Part shown: positions 52,006 to 60,943 of the stretch, one piece after another
Position numbering within the stretch: position 1 is the first letter of the stretch
How the letters are laid out: every line of letters starts with the position of its first letter
DNA from: Flaviramulus sp. BrNp1-15
GTDB lineage: Bacteria > Bacteroidota > Bacteroidia > Flavobacteriales > Flavobacteriaceae
Reading direction: 5' to 3'
Assembly (NCBI RefSeq): GCF_022259695.1
Contig: NZ_CP092099.1
Coordinates: forward strand, 914,471-978,470
DNA length: 64,000 nt
Notes under the pieces: model-generated
Database searches by the model: none
Told to the model about the DNA's origin: nothing
What the model saw: only the letters and a program-made list of their open reading frames with translations
Made by a program: the position numbers and the translations under genes

Positions 52006-54288
52006 ATGAAAAACAATTACAATGGAAAACTTATCAATCTGGCAATTGATAGGTCTTCAAAACTTGTTTCTTGTGTTTGCATTAAGCAAGCAAGAGGGAA
52101 AACAAACTTTTTAAAAACAAGTATTAAAGCGCTTCTGTCTTTTGCTTTTTTATTCATGAGTTTTAATGAAATGACAGCTCAGACAATCTGTAATAACGAA
52201 ACAGGTAGTCAAGGTGGTTATACCTATGAGTATTGGAAAGATCAAGGTACAGGATGTATGGATCTTGGTTCTGGAGGAACATTTACAACAGATTGGAACA
52301 ATATTAATAATCTGTTGGCGCGAAAGGGTTTAAGACCGGGTTCAATGAATCAAACCGTAACCTATGGTGCAAACTATCAACCTAATGGAAATTCATATTT
52401 ATGTGTTTATGGATGGACAACCAGTCCATTAGTAGAATACTATATTGTAGATAGCTGGGGAAGCTGGAGACCACCAGGAGGAACTCCTAAAGGTACTGTA
52501 ACTACCGATGGGGGAACTTACGATATTTATGAAACAACAAGAACACAGCAACCTTCAATAGAGGGTACACAAACCTTTCAACAGTATTGGAGTGTTCGTA
52601 CTTCAAAAAGAACCAGCGGAACAATATCAGTAGGGAACCACTTTGCAGCATGGGAGAACGCAGGCATGAATATGGGTAATCTATATGAAGTTTCTTTTTG
52701 TGTAGAAGGCTATCAAAGTAGTGGAACATGCGATGTTTATGAAATGACAATGGGAACTAGTAGTGGAAGTGGAGGTTCTGGAGGATCAGGAGGTTCTGGT
52801 GGTGGAGATCAAGGTAGTGGAAACATAACAGTTAGAGCTCGTGGTGTAGCAGGTGGCGAAAGCATAAATGTTTTAGTAGGAGGAACTGTTCAAGATACAT
52901 TTATATTAGGAACAAGTTATGCTAACTATTCAGTATCAGGTTCAGGAAATGTACAAGTAGAATTTACCAATGATGGAGGAGATAGAGATGTTCAGGTAGA
53001 CTATATTACTGTAGATGGTACAACGTATCAAGCCGAAGATCAAGAAACCAATACAGGGGTTTATCAAAACGATTCTTGTGGAGGTTCCTATAGTGAAACT
53101 ATGCATTGTAATGGTTACATAGAGTTTGCAGTTGGTAATGGAGGCGGAATTTGTGATCCTTCAACAATAACTCATTATGTTAGTATAAATGATGGTTCTT
53201 GGGATGGCATGACAAGTATTTCTGTAAATGAAGGCGATAAAGTAGAAATTGGTCCTCAACCAGAAAATGGTGGTTCATGGAGTTGGACAGGTCCCAACGG
53301 ATATTCAAATTCATCAAGAGTAGTTACAATTAATAGTGCTTCTGCTTCAAATGAAGGAACTTATTCAGCAACTTATACAAACGATTGTGGAGCAGCTTCA
53401 ACAAGTTCAATTGCACTTTCAGTAAATGCATCTAGCGGCGGAGGAAATAATGGAAGCGGAAATATAACCGTTAGAGCCAGAGGTGTTGTAGGAGACGAAA
53501 TAATCAATGTACAAGTAAATGGTTCTACAGTAGATACATTTACTTTAGGTACTAGTTATTCTGATTATTCTGTATCAGGTTCTGGAACTGTTCGTGTTGA
53601 GTTTACAAACGATGGTGGCGATAGAGATGTGCAAGTAGATTATATTACAATAGACGGTACAACGTATCAAGCTGAAGACCAAGAAACCAATACAGCTGTA
53701 TATCAAGATGGAAGTTGTGGTGGCTCTTATAGCGAAATGATGCATTGTGGGGGTTATATAGAATTTGGAGGTTCTAATTCTGGTGGAAACACAGGCGGTG
53801 GAAATACTGGAGGCGGAAACACGGGAGGAAGTTGTTCAGGTGCTCAAACTTGGACTTCCTCAGGGGTATATCCAACTGCTGGAACACAAGTGGTTTACAA
53901 TGGGAATATATATGAAAATAGATGGTATTCTAGCGGTCAAAACCCTGAGCAAAACTCTGGTCAATGGCAAGTATGGGTATTAGTTGGTCCTTGTAATTCT
54001 TCCACAAAAGCAAGTAATTCTAAAAAAGTTGAAATTACTTCGGAGCAGAAAGATATTCAATTTGCGATTTATCCATCACCTTCACCAGATGGTAAATTCC
54101 AAATCTTATCCGTTAACAAAATTGAAAATGTAAAAATCTATGATATGAATGGAAGATTGATTAAGCATATTCAATCTGGAGAGAAATCAATTGAGAGACT
54201 TGAACTTAAAGTTAATTCTGGAATGTATATAGCTAATTTTGTTACCAAAAATGGAGACAAAATTATAAAGAGACTTATTGTTAAATAA
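52006..54288 (+). CDS. Modular GH11 xylanase with two CBM60 domains, exported by T9SS
   Basis: 760 residues. Signal peptide cleavage is predicted near TAQ (57-59), after an unusually long N-terminal region. The GH11 endo-xylanase (about 60-250) has nucleophile E144 ([11 protein letters not shown]) and acid/base E234 (VEGYQSSG). A Gly/Ser linker leads to CBM60 copy 1 (about 272-376), an Ig/PKD-like beta domain (about 383-475), CBM60 copy 2 (about 485-588), a GGGNT linker, a CBM5/12-like domain (609-663, [21 protein letters not shown] core) and a type A T9SS sorting domain (about 685-760). It cuts xylan outside the cell. A LacI-like operator and promoter lie upstream; the divergent GH43 gene would finish the degradation. 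Confidence 0.94.
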   Translation: MKNNYNGKLINLAIDRSSKLVSCVCIKQARGKTNFLKTSIKALLSFAFLFMSFNEMTAQTICNNETGSQGGYTYEYWKDQGTGCMDLGSGGTFTTDWNNINNLLARKGLRPGSMNQTVTYGANYQPNGNSYLCVYGWTTSPLVEYYIVDSWGSWRPPGGTPKGTVTTDGGTYDIYETTRTQQPSIEGTQTFQQYWSVRTSKRTSGTISVGNHFAAWENAGMNMGNLYEVSFCVEGYQSSGTCDVYEMTMGTSSGSGGSGGSGGSGGGDQGSGNITVRARGVAGGESINVLVGGTVQDTFILGTSYANYSVSGSGNVQVEFTNDGGDRDVQVDYITVDGTTYQAEDQETNTGVYQNDSCGGSYSETMHCNGYIEFAVGNGGGICDPSTITHYVSINDGSWDGMTSISVNEGDKVEIGPQPENGGSWSWTGPNGYSNSSRVVTINSASASNEGTYSATYTNDCGAASTSSIALSVNASSGGGNNGSGNITVRARGVVGDEIINVQVNGSTVDTFTLGTSYSDYSVSGSGTVRVEFTNDGGDRDVQVDYITIDGTTYQAEDQETNTAVYQDGSCGGSYSEMMHCGGYIEFGGSNSGGNTGGGNTGGGNTGGSCSGAQTWTSSGVYPTAGTQVVYNGNIYENRWYSSGQNPEQNSGQWQVWVLVGPCNSSTKASNSKKVEITSEQKDIQFAIYPSPSPDGKFQILSVNKIENVKIYDMNGRLIKHIQSGEKSIERLELKVNSGMYIANFVTKNGDKIIKRLIVK
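52818..53785 (+). repeat. Duplicated CBM60-coding segment within the xylanase
   Basis: Two copies of about 310 bp (near 52818-53130 and 53455-53770) code for ITVRARGV ... [16 protein letters not shown] ... CGGSYSE and are separated by an Ig-like domain. Protein identity is high while silent codon positions differ, so the duplication is not very recent. Confidence 0.7.
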
Positions 54289-54308
54289 GTGTAGTTTTAG
54301 TAGAAGCA

Positions 54309-54340
54309 AAAGCGGATATTCTTTAATGAGTATCCGCTTT
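54309..54340 (+). terminator. Intrinsic terminator after the xylanase gene
   Basis: AAAGCGGATA (54309-54318) pairs perfectly with TATCCGCTTT (54331-54340) around a 12-nt loop, followed by T-rich sequence. It lies 20 nt after the xylanase stop and 30 nt before the end of the convergent hydrolase gene. Confidence 0.75.
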
Positions 54341-54370
54341 GTTTATTTAGGAATATATTTTTGTAATTAA

Positions 54371-55258
54371 CTATTTCAACTTTTCTTTAAAAAAAGCTAT
54401 AGTTCTTTCCCAAGCTAAAGTAGCTGCTTTTTCGTCATATCTAGGTGTTGTATTATTATGAAATCCATGATTGACGCCTTCGTAAAAGTGAGCCGTATAT
54501 TCTACATTATTTGCCTTAAGAGCCTTTTCATAATCTGGCCAACCGGCATTAACACGTGTATCTAATTCTGCAAATTGTAGTAGTAATGGTGCTTTTATTT
54601 TTGCAGCATCTTCAGCAGATGGTTGCCCACCATAAAACGGTACTGCAGCTTTTAAATATGGTACTCTTACAGCCATCATGTTAGATATCCAACCACCAAA
54701 ACAAAAACCAACAACTCCAATATTACCGTTACAATTTTCATGAGTACTTAAATACTCAAACGCAGCAATAAAATCTTCAAGCATCTCGTTTCTATCTCGC
54801 TGACGTTGTAATGCTCTGCCATCATCATCGTTTCCAGGATAGCCACCTAAAGGTGATAATGCATCTGGTGCTAAAGAAATGAAACCCTCAAGGGCTGCAC
54901 GTCTTCCAACATCTTCAATATATGGGTTTAGTCCACGGTTTTCATGTACAACAATTATTCCGGGTAATTTAGTGGTAGTTTTATCAGGCATTGATAATAA
55001 TCCTTTTATAGTACCTCCACCTTTGGGTGATTCATAATTTATATATTCAGATTTTAGGCGTTCATCATCTGGTTTTACCATCAGAGTCTTTATGTAATCT
55101 GGGGAGATAAAACTTAGTAAAGATGAAACAGTAATTCCACCAACAGCATATATTGATAATTTCTCTACAAATTGGCGTCTGTCAATTTTATTGTGGGCGT
55201 AATAGTCATACAAATCAAATACTTCTTGACTTATATCTTCTTTTTTTAGTGGTTTCAT
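54371..55258 (-). CDS. Dienelactone hydrolase family protein
   Basis: 295-residue alpha/beta hydrolase. The N-terminus carries a twin-arginine-like segment (DRRQFVEKLSIYAVGG), suggesting export or membrane attachment. The Cys-Asp-His triad of dienelactone hydrolases is present: C186 in GFCFGGW, D233 in ELDTRVNAGW, and H264 in GVNHGFHN; VHENRG (104-109) is the usual preceding motif. It probably hydrolyses esters or lactones. It is convergent with the xylanase gene, so any link to xylan side-chain ester removal is only suggestive. Confidence 0.88.
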   Translation of the reverse strand: MKPLKKEDISQEVFDLYDYYAHNKIDRRQFVEKLSIYAVGGITVSSLLSFISPDYIKTLMVKPDDERLKSEYINYESPKGGGTIKGLLSMPDKTTTKLPGIIVVHENRGLNPYIEDVGRRAALEGFISLAPDALSPLGGYPGNDDDGRALQRQRDRNEMLEDFIAAFEYLSTHENCNGNIGVVGFCFGGWISNMMAVRVPYLKAAVPFYGGQPSAEDAAKIKAPLLLQFAELDTRVNAGWPDYEKALKANNVEYTAHFYEGVNHGFHNNTTPRYDEKAATLAWERTIAFFKEKLK

Positions 55259-55372
55259 AAGTTTATATTTATTAAATGCAATTCGCCAATAATCATTTTA
55301 GTTGATATCAACTTAATTGTTTTGGCTCATTTCATAATTTTGGTTTTTATTGCTTCTCTAATTTACAATATT

Positions 55373-55380
55373 TATCTTTA
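55373..55380 (+). promoter_or_regulatory. -7 box TATCTTTA just before radC
   Basis: One mismatch to TAnnTTTG, ending 4 nt before the radC ATG. The transcript would begin at or near the start codon. Confidence 0.4.
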
Positions 55381-55384
55381 GTGC

Positions 55385-56083
55385 ATGACAGAAAAAACAC
55401 CTTCGTTTTCAATAAAAAACTGGAGTCAAGACGATCAACCTCGCGAAAAATTACTTTATAAAGGAAAAGCGGCTTTAAGTGATGCCGAATTAGTAGCTAT
55501 TTTAATAGGTTCGGGAAATAGAGATGAAAGTGCTGTGGCACTATGCAAACGTATTTTAGCAAGTGTAGATAATAATTTAAGTGAATTAGGAAAGTTATCT
55601 ATTAAACAACTCATGGAGTTTAAGGGTATTGGTGAAGCAAAAGCTATTACTATTGCAGCAGCTTTAGAATTAGGAAGGAGAAGGCGAGGAGAAGAAGCTT
55701 TAGAAAAGAAGAAAATAACATCCAGTAAATCAGTTTTTGAACTCATGCAACCCATTATTGGTGAACTAGAGCATGAAGAATTCTGGATAATTTACTTAAA
55801 TAATTCCAATAAAGTCATTCAAAAAAATCAATTAAGTAAAGGAGGTATAACAGGCACTTTAGTAGATGTGCGATTGGTATTAAAAAATGCCCTTGAGGTT
55901 GGTGCGACAGGTTTAATACTAGCCCATAATCATCCTTCGGGAACATTAAAACCAAGTGAAGCCGATAAACAGATTACAAATAAATTAAAAACAGCGGCAC
56001 AAAGTTTAGATATAAAAGTACTTGATCACTTGATTATAACAGAAAAAGCATACTTTAGTTTTGCAGATGAAACCTTACTATAA
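55385..56083 (+). CDS. radC: RadC family protein (JAB/MPN domain)
   Basis: 232 residues. An N-terminal helix-hairpin-helix-like UPF0758 domain (DAELVAILIGSG, MEFKGIGEAKAI) is followed by the metal-dependent JAMM domain with H181, H183, S185 and D194 (AHNHPSGTLKPSEAD). Length is typical of chromosomal RadC. The historic link to DNA repair is not well supported; peptidase-like chemistry is expected from the fold. Its stop overlaps the next start by one base (TAATG). Confidence 0.93.
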   Translation: MTEKTPSFSIKNWSQDDQPREKLLYKGKAALSDAELVAILIGSGNRDESAVALCKRILASVDNNLSELGKLSIKQLMEFKGIGEAKAITIAAALELGRRRRGEEALEKKKITSSKSVFELMQPIIGELEHEEFWIIYLNNSNKVIQKNQLSKGGITGTLVDVRLVLKNALEVGATGLILAHNHPSGTLKPSEADKQITNKLKTAAQSLDIKVLDHLIITEKAYFSFADETLL

Positions 56084-57384
56084 TGCTTTTAGTTTACACA
56101 CATAAAATATCACCACGCTTAAAATATGTTTTTAAACATATATGTACTCGCATTTTGGGTTTAGAGGTAAGATTTACAACCAAAATAGAAGAATTTATCG
56201 CGCATGATAGTTTAAAAATGTCGTACACCAAACAACAACTTGGTAACGAGTTTTTTATAAAAAGTCATGAAATATTATTTGAACAAGGACTTAATGATGT
56301 GGAGATTAATATTCAAAATTGGGAGGATACGAAGTGTTTCTTTTTTAACGGTGATAAAAGTGCTATTCCTTTTGATATTTTTTCGGCATCTTTTTATTTG
56401 CTAGCACGATATGAAGAGTATTTGCCACACGTAAAAGATTCTTATGGACGATTTACTGCTACAGAGAGTTTAGCTTACAAAGAAGGGTTTTTACGTCAAC
56501 CTGTTGTAGATATTTGGGCATACAAATTTAAAGACGCTTTGCAAAGACAGTTCCCTGAATTTAAATTTCCAGTTAGAACTTATAGCATAAAACCTATAAT
56601 TGATGTGCCAACAGCTTACAACTACAAGCTAAAAGGTATTATAAGAACTTTAGGAGGTACAATTAAAGACCTTTTTAGCTTTAAATTTAGAAGTTTATAT
56701 CACAGGTTTATGGTAATACTTGGTTTCATGCACGATCCCTTTGATACCTTTAAGTATATTATAAACAGGCAAAAGCATGTTAGTTTTAAGTTTATATTCT
56801 TTTTTTTAATAGGCGATTATTCTACTTATGACAAAAGTATAAACCCTAACAAAAAGAAGTTCGTGTCACTTATTAAACATGTAGCAGATTACTGTAATGT
56901 AGGTTTAAAAGCTTCTTTTTTTGCATTAGATGATATATCAATTTTAAAAAAGGAAAAGTTAAGAATGGAAGAAATTTTAAATACAAGTTTAAAAGCTTCA
57001 AGACAATCTTTTTCTAAACTTAATTTGCCAGAATCTTACAGAAACTTGATAGAATTGGAAATACAAGAAGATTATACAATGGGTTATGTAAACCATATAG
57101 GTTTTAGAGCAGGCTCTTGTACGCCATTTTTATTTTACGATCTAGATTATGAAGTGCAAACCCCATTACTAATAAACCCATACCACGTAATGGACTATTC
57201 ATTATTAAAAAACCAATCTTTATTAGATAAAAAGAAGGTTTTAAATGAACTTATTAATGAAGTGAAAAAAGTTAATGGTGAATTTGTTTCTGTATTTCAT
57301 AATTATACTTTTAGTAATGATGTTAAATGGAGCGGATATAAAGAATTGTTTAATTTAATTTTAGATTCAACACATGAAGCTTAA
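56083..57384 (+). CDS. Polysaccharide deacetylase-like protein
   Basis: 433 residues, no signal peptide. It is of the Bacteroidota polysaccharide deacetylase-like type with an N-terminal extension (about 1-180, DUF7033-like: NGDKSAIPFDIFSASFYLLARYEEYLPH, core FDIFSASFYLLARYEEY), then a deacetylase-like barrel beginning near YSIKPIIDVPTAYNYK. The IDVPTA segment replaces the usual T-x-D-D metal motif, so activity may have changed; HNYTFSND near the C-terminus could supply a late histidine. It overlaps radC by one base and the nucleotidase by 11 nt. Confidence 0.7.
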   Translation: MLLVYTHKISPRLKYVFKHICTRILGLEVRFTTKIEEFIAHDSLKMSYTKQQLGNEFFIKSHEILFEQGLNDVEINIQNWEDTKCFFFNGDKSAIPFDIFSASFYLLARYEEYLPHVKDSYGRFTATESLAYKEGFLRQPVVDIWAYKFKDALQRQFPEFKFPVRTYSIKPIIDVPTAYNYKLKGIIRTLGGTIKDLFSFKFRSLYHRFMVILGFMHDPFDTFKYIINRQKHVSFKFIFFFLIGDYSTYDKSINPNKKKFVSLIKHVADYCNVGLKASFFALDDISILKKEKLRMEEILNTSLKASRQSFSKLNLPESYRNLIELEIQEDYTMGYVNHIGFRAGSCTPFLFYDLDYEVQTPLLINPYHVMDYSLLKNQSLLDKKKVLNELINEVKKVNGEFVSVFHNYTFSNDVKWSGYKELFNLILDSTHEA

Positions 57385-58063
57385 AGGAATAACAGATGTG
57401 TTTTTCGATTTAGATCATACCCTTTGGGATTTTGATAAAAATTCAGCATTAACATTTGAAAAAATATTCAATATTAATAATGTAAATGTTAGTATTAATG
57501 ATTTTTTATTACACTACGAGCCAATAAATCTTAAATATTGGAAACTTTACAGAGAAGAAAAAATTGAAAAAGAAGCATTACGTTTTAGCAGGTTAAATGA
57601 TGCTTTTTTGGCTATAGATTTAAAAGTTGAAAAAGAGCTTATTTATAAATTATCAGAAGATTATATCACACATTTAACATCATTTAACCACCTATTTAAA
57701 AACACCTTTGAGATTTTAGATTATTTAAGCCTGAATTATAAGCTCCATATTATAACCAATGGTTTTGATGAGGTACAGCATAAAAAGTTAACTAAATCTA
57801 ACATTCATCAATATTTTAAAACTGTAACAAATTCCGAAATGGTAGGTGTTAAGAAGCCAAATCCTAAAATATTTAATTTTGCTCTAGAATTAGCTAAAAC
57901 CGAAGTTAACAAAAGTATTATGATAGGAGATAGTTATGAAGCTGATATATTAGGTGCACAAAACATTGGGATGGATGTTATTTTTTTTGATGTAAATAAT
58001 ATGGCAATAAATGCTAATATTAAGCAGGTTAATAATTTAATTAGCCTAAAGAACTATCTGTAA
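57374..58063 (+). CDS. yjjG: YjjG-family noncanonical pyrimidine nucleotidase
   Basis: 229-residue HAD subfamily IA phosphatase that dephosphorylates non-canonical pyrimidine nucleotides (house-cleaning). Motif I is FFDLDHTLWDFDKN (D12, D14), motif II is IITNGFDEVQ, the motif III lysine is in VKKPNPKIF, and motif IV is MIGDSYEADILGAQN. The ITNGFDEVQHKKL segment is typical of YjjG. It overlaps the preceding gene by 11 nt, so radC, the deacetylase-like gene and this one form an operon. Confidence 0.9.
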   Translation: MKLKGITDVFFDLDHTLWDFDKNSALTFEKIFNINNVNVSINDFLLHYEPINLKYWKLYREEKIEKEALRFSRLNDAFLAIDLKVEKELIYKLSEDYITHLTSFNHLFKNTFEILDYLSLNYKLHIITNGFDEVQHKKLTKSNIHQYFKTVTNSEMVGVKKPNPKIFNFALELAKTEVNKSIMIGDSYEADILGAQNIGMDVIFFDVNNMAINANIKQVNNLISLKNYL

Positions 58064-58099
58064 TAAAATAGTTTGAATAAAAAATCGTTTTTAAAATCT

Positions 58100-58660
58100 A
58101 TGGTTATAGAAAAAGTTAAAAAGATTTGTTTTACAATTTGCTGTTTAATTTTTATCTCTTCTTGTGTAGAAGATATCGATTTTGATCAAGCTAAAGATTT
58201 TGAAGTTACACCTGTTGTAGAATCTAGCCTTATTTTTTTTGATGAGCCAGCCAATACGTTTCTTGATAATGGAAATGAAATTACCGTTATTCAAGATTTT
58301 GTAATTATAGATTTTTTTAATGATGAATTTATAGATGATAATTTAGTAAAAGCAGAATTTGTATTTGAAACTATTAATACAATAGACAGAGCTTTTGAAT
58401 TACAAGTAGGTTTATTTGAAGGAGGCCAAATACAACATACTTTTACTATTGCACAAGAAGCCTCTGTCAACAATGAAGAGGTGTTTACAAGCCATACAGA
58501 AACTTTTGAAGATAATACCCTTGAAGCTTTAAAACGAACCAACATATTAGTTTTTACACTTAGGCTACTTCCAGGCCAACCAATAGATCAAAATACAATA
58601 GGTAGAATTCAATTGAAATCTTTAGCGGCTTTCTATCTTAAAATAGGAGATTCTATATGA
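58100..58660 (+). CDS. Lipoprotein of unknown function
   Basis: 186 residues from the chosen ATG (a TTG in frame at 58073 is less likely). The lipoprotein signal ends FISSC, with the cysteine near residue 22. The mature sequence is acidic and beta-rich (VTPVVESSLIFFDEPANTF) with no domain recognised. The stop overlaps the next start (ATGA), so it is translated together with the DUF5723 gene. It may be a periplasmic partner of that barrel protein. Confidence 0.68.
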   Translation: MVIEKVKKICFTICCLIFISSCVEDIDFDQAKDFEVTPVVESSLIFFDEPANTFLDNGNEITVIQDFVIIDFFNDEFIDDNLVKAEFVFETINTIDRAFELQVGLFEGGQIQHTFTIAQEASVNNEEVFTSHTETFEDNTLEALKRTNILVFTLRLLPGQPIDQNTIGRIQLKSLAAFYLKIGDSI

Positions 58661-60066
58661 AAAACATAAGCACAATAATTATATTTATTTTGTCTTGTGT
58701 TTCGTTTTCTCAAAACAAGCAAATATTATATGGTTTTTCAGAAATACCACAATCTCTTTTACTAAATCCCGGAGGAAAAGTTAATAGCGATTGGCATTTT
58801 GGTGTACCATTATTATCGCATATTCATGTAAATGGAGGTTCATCAGGAGTTACGCTTTACGAGATTTTTGCAGATGATGGTATAGATTTTAATACCAAAC
58901 TCCAGAATGCTGTGTATGGTATGAGTTCTAAAGATTTTATAAGTTTTAATCAGCAAATGGAAATTTTTTCAGGAGGGTTCGCTTTCGGAAAAACTTATGA
59001 GAAGAATGAATATTTAAGCTTTGGGTTATATCAGGAATTAGATTTTATCAACTATTTCCCCAAAGATTATGCAGTTTTAGCTTTAGAAGGAAATCAAAAT
59101 AATATAAACAGAGTTTTTAATTTAAGTCATTTAAGCGCCTCAGCAGAATTAATTTCTGTTTTTCATGTGGGTTATAATAAAAAAGTAAATAATAAATTTA
59201 CGTTTGGCTTTAGAGGGAAAATATATTCAAGTATTTTGAATGCAAACTCTACAAAAAACAAAGGAAGATTTGTAACCGTTCCTGGAGATAACAATTTTTA
59301 CAAACATATTTTTGATTTAGATTTACAACTACGTACTTCTGGAATTGTTAGTTTAACTGAAGATGATTCAGATTTTGAAGTAAGAGATTTAACCAGTCGT
59401 ATATTGTTTGGTGGCAATTTAGGATTGGGTTTTGATGTTGGTTTTACACACCAGATAAACAAACAATGGACTTTAGATGCTAGTTTATTAGATGTTGGTT
59501 TTATTACTCATAATAAAGATGTTGAAAATTATTCTGTAAACGGAAACTTTATTTTTGAAGGGATTAATCCCATTTTTCCAGAAACAGGAAGCAGTCAAAC
59601 AGCCAATGAATATTGGGATGACATAGAAGACGATTTCGAAGAATTATTTGAAGTTGAAGAGACCTCAACTAAATATACAACATGGCGACCTGTAAAACTT
59701 AATGCTTCTTTAAATTATGCTTTTGGAGAAAAAAAAGAGAAGGAATGCAATTGTATTAAAGAAGATGTAGGATATTTAAATGAGGTAGGAGTACAATTAT
59801 TTGCAATGAGCAGACCAAAGCAACCACAAGTAGCTTTAACCACATATTATTACAGAAGATTGTTTAAAGGGTTAAGGGCAAAGGCTACATACACCTTAGA
59901 TTCGTACTCGTTTAATAATATAGGATTGGGTTTATCTGCGCACTTAGGAAACATGAATTTCTATGTAATGGCTGATAATTTTTTACAATATAAAAACATT
60001 TATAACGCACAAAGTGTATCTTTACAATTAGGGTTTAACTATATATTTAATAAAAATGAAGACTAA
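58657..60066 (+). CDS. DUF5723 outer-membrane barrel-like protein
   Basis: 469 residues with a signal peptide (VSFSQ). The start resembles the DUF5723 family (ILYGFSEIPQSLLLNPGG) and the remainder shows alternating hydrophobic strands with aromatic ends and a final LQLGFNYIFN, typical of outer-membrane barrels. The family is Bacteroidota-specific; its function is not established. It overlaps the preceding lipoprotein gene by 4 nt and the next gene by 11 nt. Confidence 0.82.
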   Translation: MKNISTIIIFILSCVSFSQNKQILYGFSEIPQSLLLNPGGKVNSDWHFGVPLLSHIHVNGGSSGVTLYEIFADDGIDFNTKLQNAVYGMSSKDFISFNQQMEIFSGGFAFGKTYEKNEYLSFGLYQELDFINYFPKDYAVLALEGNQNNINRVFNLSHLSASAELISVFHVGYNKKVNNKFTFGFRGKIYSSILNANSTKNKGRFVTVPGDNNFYKHIFDLDLQLRTSGIVSLTEDDSDFEVRDLTSRILFGGNLGLGFDVGFTHQINKQWTLDASLLDVGFITHNKDVENYSVNGNFIFEGINPIFPETGSSQTANEYWDDIEDDFEELFEVEETSTKYTTWRPVKLNASLNYAFGEKKEKECNCIKEDVGYLNEVGVQLFAMSRPKQPQVALTTYYYRRLFKGLRAKATYTLDSYSFNNIGLGLSAHLGNMNFYVMADNFLQYKNIYNAQSVSLQLGFNYIFNKNED

Positions 60067-60925
60067 GTTTTTTTCAATACTAATTACATGTTTTGTTGTA
60101 TCATCTGTATTTTCTCAATCGAGTTTAAATAATTATAAATATATAATTGTACCAAATAAATTTGATTTTTTAAAGGAAAAAGACCAATATCAATTAAATT
60201 CCTTAACACAATTTTTATTCAATAAATATGGTTTTGAAGCAGTTATGGAAGGTTCAAACTATCCAGAAGACTTAAGTAGAAACAGATGTTTAGCTTTAGA
60301 ATCTGATGTCTTAAAAGATTCTGGAATGTTTAAAACAAAATTAAAGGTAGAACTTAAAGATTGTAATGGTAAATTAGTTTTTACTTCAGATGTTGGAGAA
60401 AGTAGAGACAAAGAATTTAAAACAGCCTATAATTTAGCCTTAAGAGATGCTTTTAAATCTTTTGAAGTTGTAAATTATAAGTATGAACCAAATGAAAAAA
60501 TAACAGCTTTAGCGTTTCCAGAAACTGAAGCAAAAAAAGAAGTTACTCAAGAAATAAAACAATTAAAACAAGAAATAGAGCAACTTAAAAAAGATAAGGA
60601 AACTAAAGTTGTTGCAGTTGAGAAAACTGCTGTAAAGACACCAGTTGTAAAACCAGAACAAATAGCATTTAAACAAGAAAAACCAAAAAAAGAAACTGTT
60701 ATAGAAGGATTCTCTAATGTATTATATGCTCAGGAAATTCAAAACGGATTCCAGTTGGTGGATAGTTCTCCAAAAGTGGTATATAGAATTAAAAACACAA
60801 ATTTAAAAGATGTGTTTTTAGTTGAAAATGAAAGTGCTATTATCTACCAAAAAGATAATAATTGGGTTATAGAATATTATATTGGTAGTGTTTTAAAGCA
60901 AGAGGAGTTAAACATTAAGTTTTAA
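60056..60925 (+). CDS. Exported protein with coiled-coil centre, unknown function
   Basis: 289 residues with signal peptide (SSVFSQ). The N-terminal domain (about 20-150, SLNNYKYIIVPNKFDFLKEKDQYQ) is alpha/beta, resembling an ABC-substrate or TPM-like fold but unassigned. A Lys/Glu-rich coiled coil follows (about 160-195, EIKQLKQEIEQLKKDKE), then a small C-terminal beta domain. It is the third gene of the lipoprotein-DUF5723 cluster and presumably acts in the periplasm. Its tail forms half of a hairpin shared with the convergent rarA gene. Confidence 0.65.
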   Translation: MKTKFFSILITCFVVSSVFSQSSLNNYKYIIVPNKFDFLKEKDQYQLNSLTQFLFNKYGFEAVMEGSNYPEDLSRNRCLALESDVLKDSGMFKTKLKVELKDCNGKLVFTSDVGESRDKEFKTAYNLALRDAFKSFEVVNYKYEPNEKITALAFPETEAKKEVTQEIKQLKQEIEQLKKDKETKVVAVEKTAVKTPVVKPEQIAFKQEKPKKETVIEGFSNVLYAQEIQNGFQLVDSSPKVVYRIKNTNLKDVFLVENESAIIYQKDNNWVIEYYIGSVLKQEELNIKF

Positions 60926-60943
60926 TTTAACTCAAAACTTAAT
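60914..60943. terminator. Hairpin across two convergent stop codons
   Basis: ATTAAGTTTT (60914-60923) pairs perfectly with AAAACTTAAT (60934-60943) around a 10-nt loop. It includes the last codons of the plus-strand gene and of rarA on the minus strand. It could terminate both transcripts, though T runs are short. Confidence 0.5.

Noticed and set aside
52760-53830. Possible short tandem repeats in Gly/Ser linkers of the xylanase
   Set aside because: They are simple coding linkers (GGS and GGGNT) between domains, not a DNA repeat array such as CRISPR.
55385-56083. radC as a sign of a genomic island
   Set aside because: The RadC is full length, in a chromosomal operon, with no integrase, repeats or composition shift nearby.
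58073-58099. TTG start of the lipoprotein before the DUF5723 gene
   Set aside because: The ATG at 58100 leaves a normal-length lipoprotein signal; the TTG would add nine residues and lengthen it.
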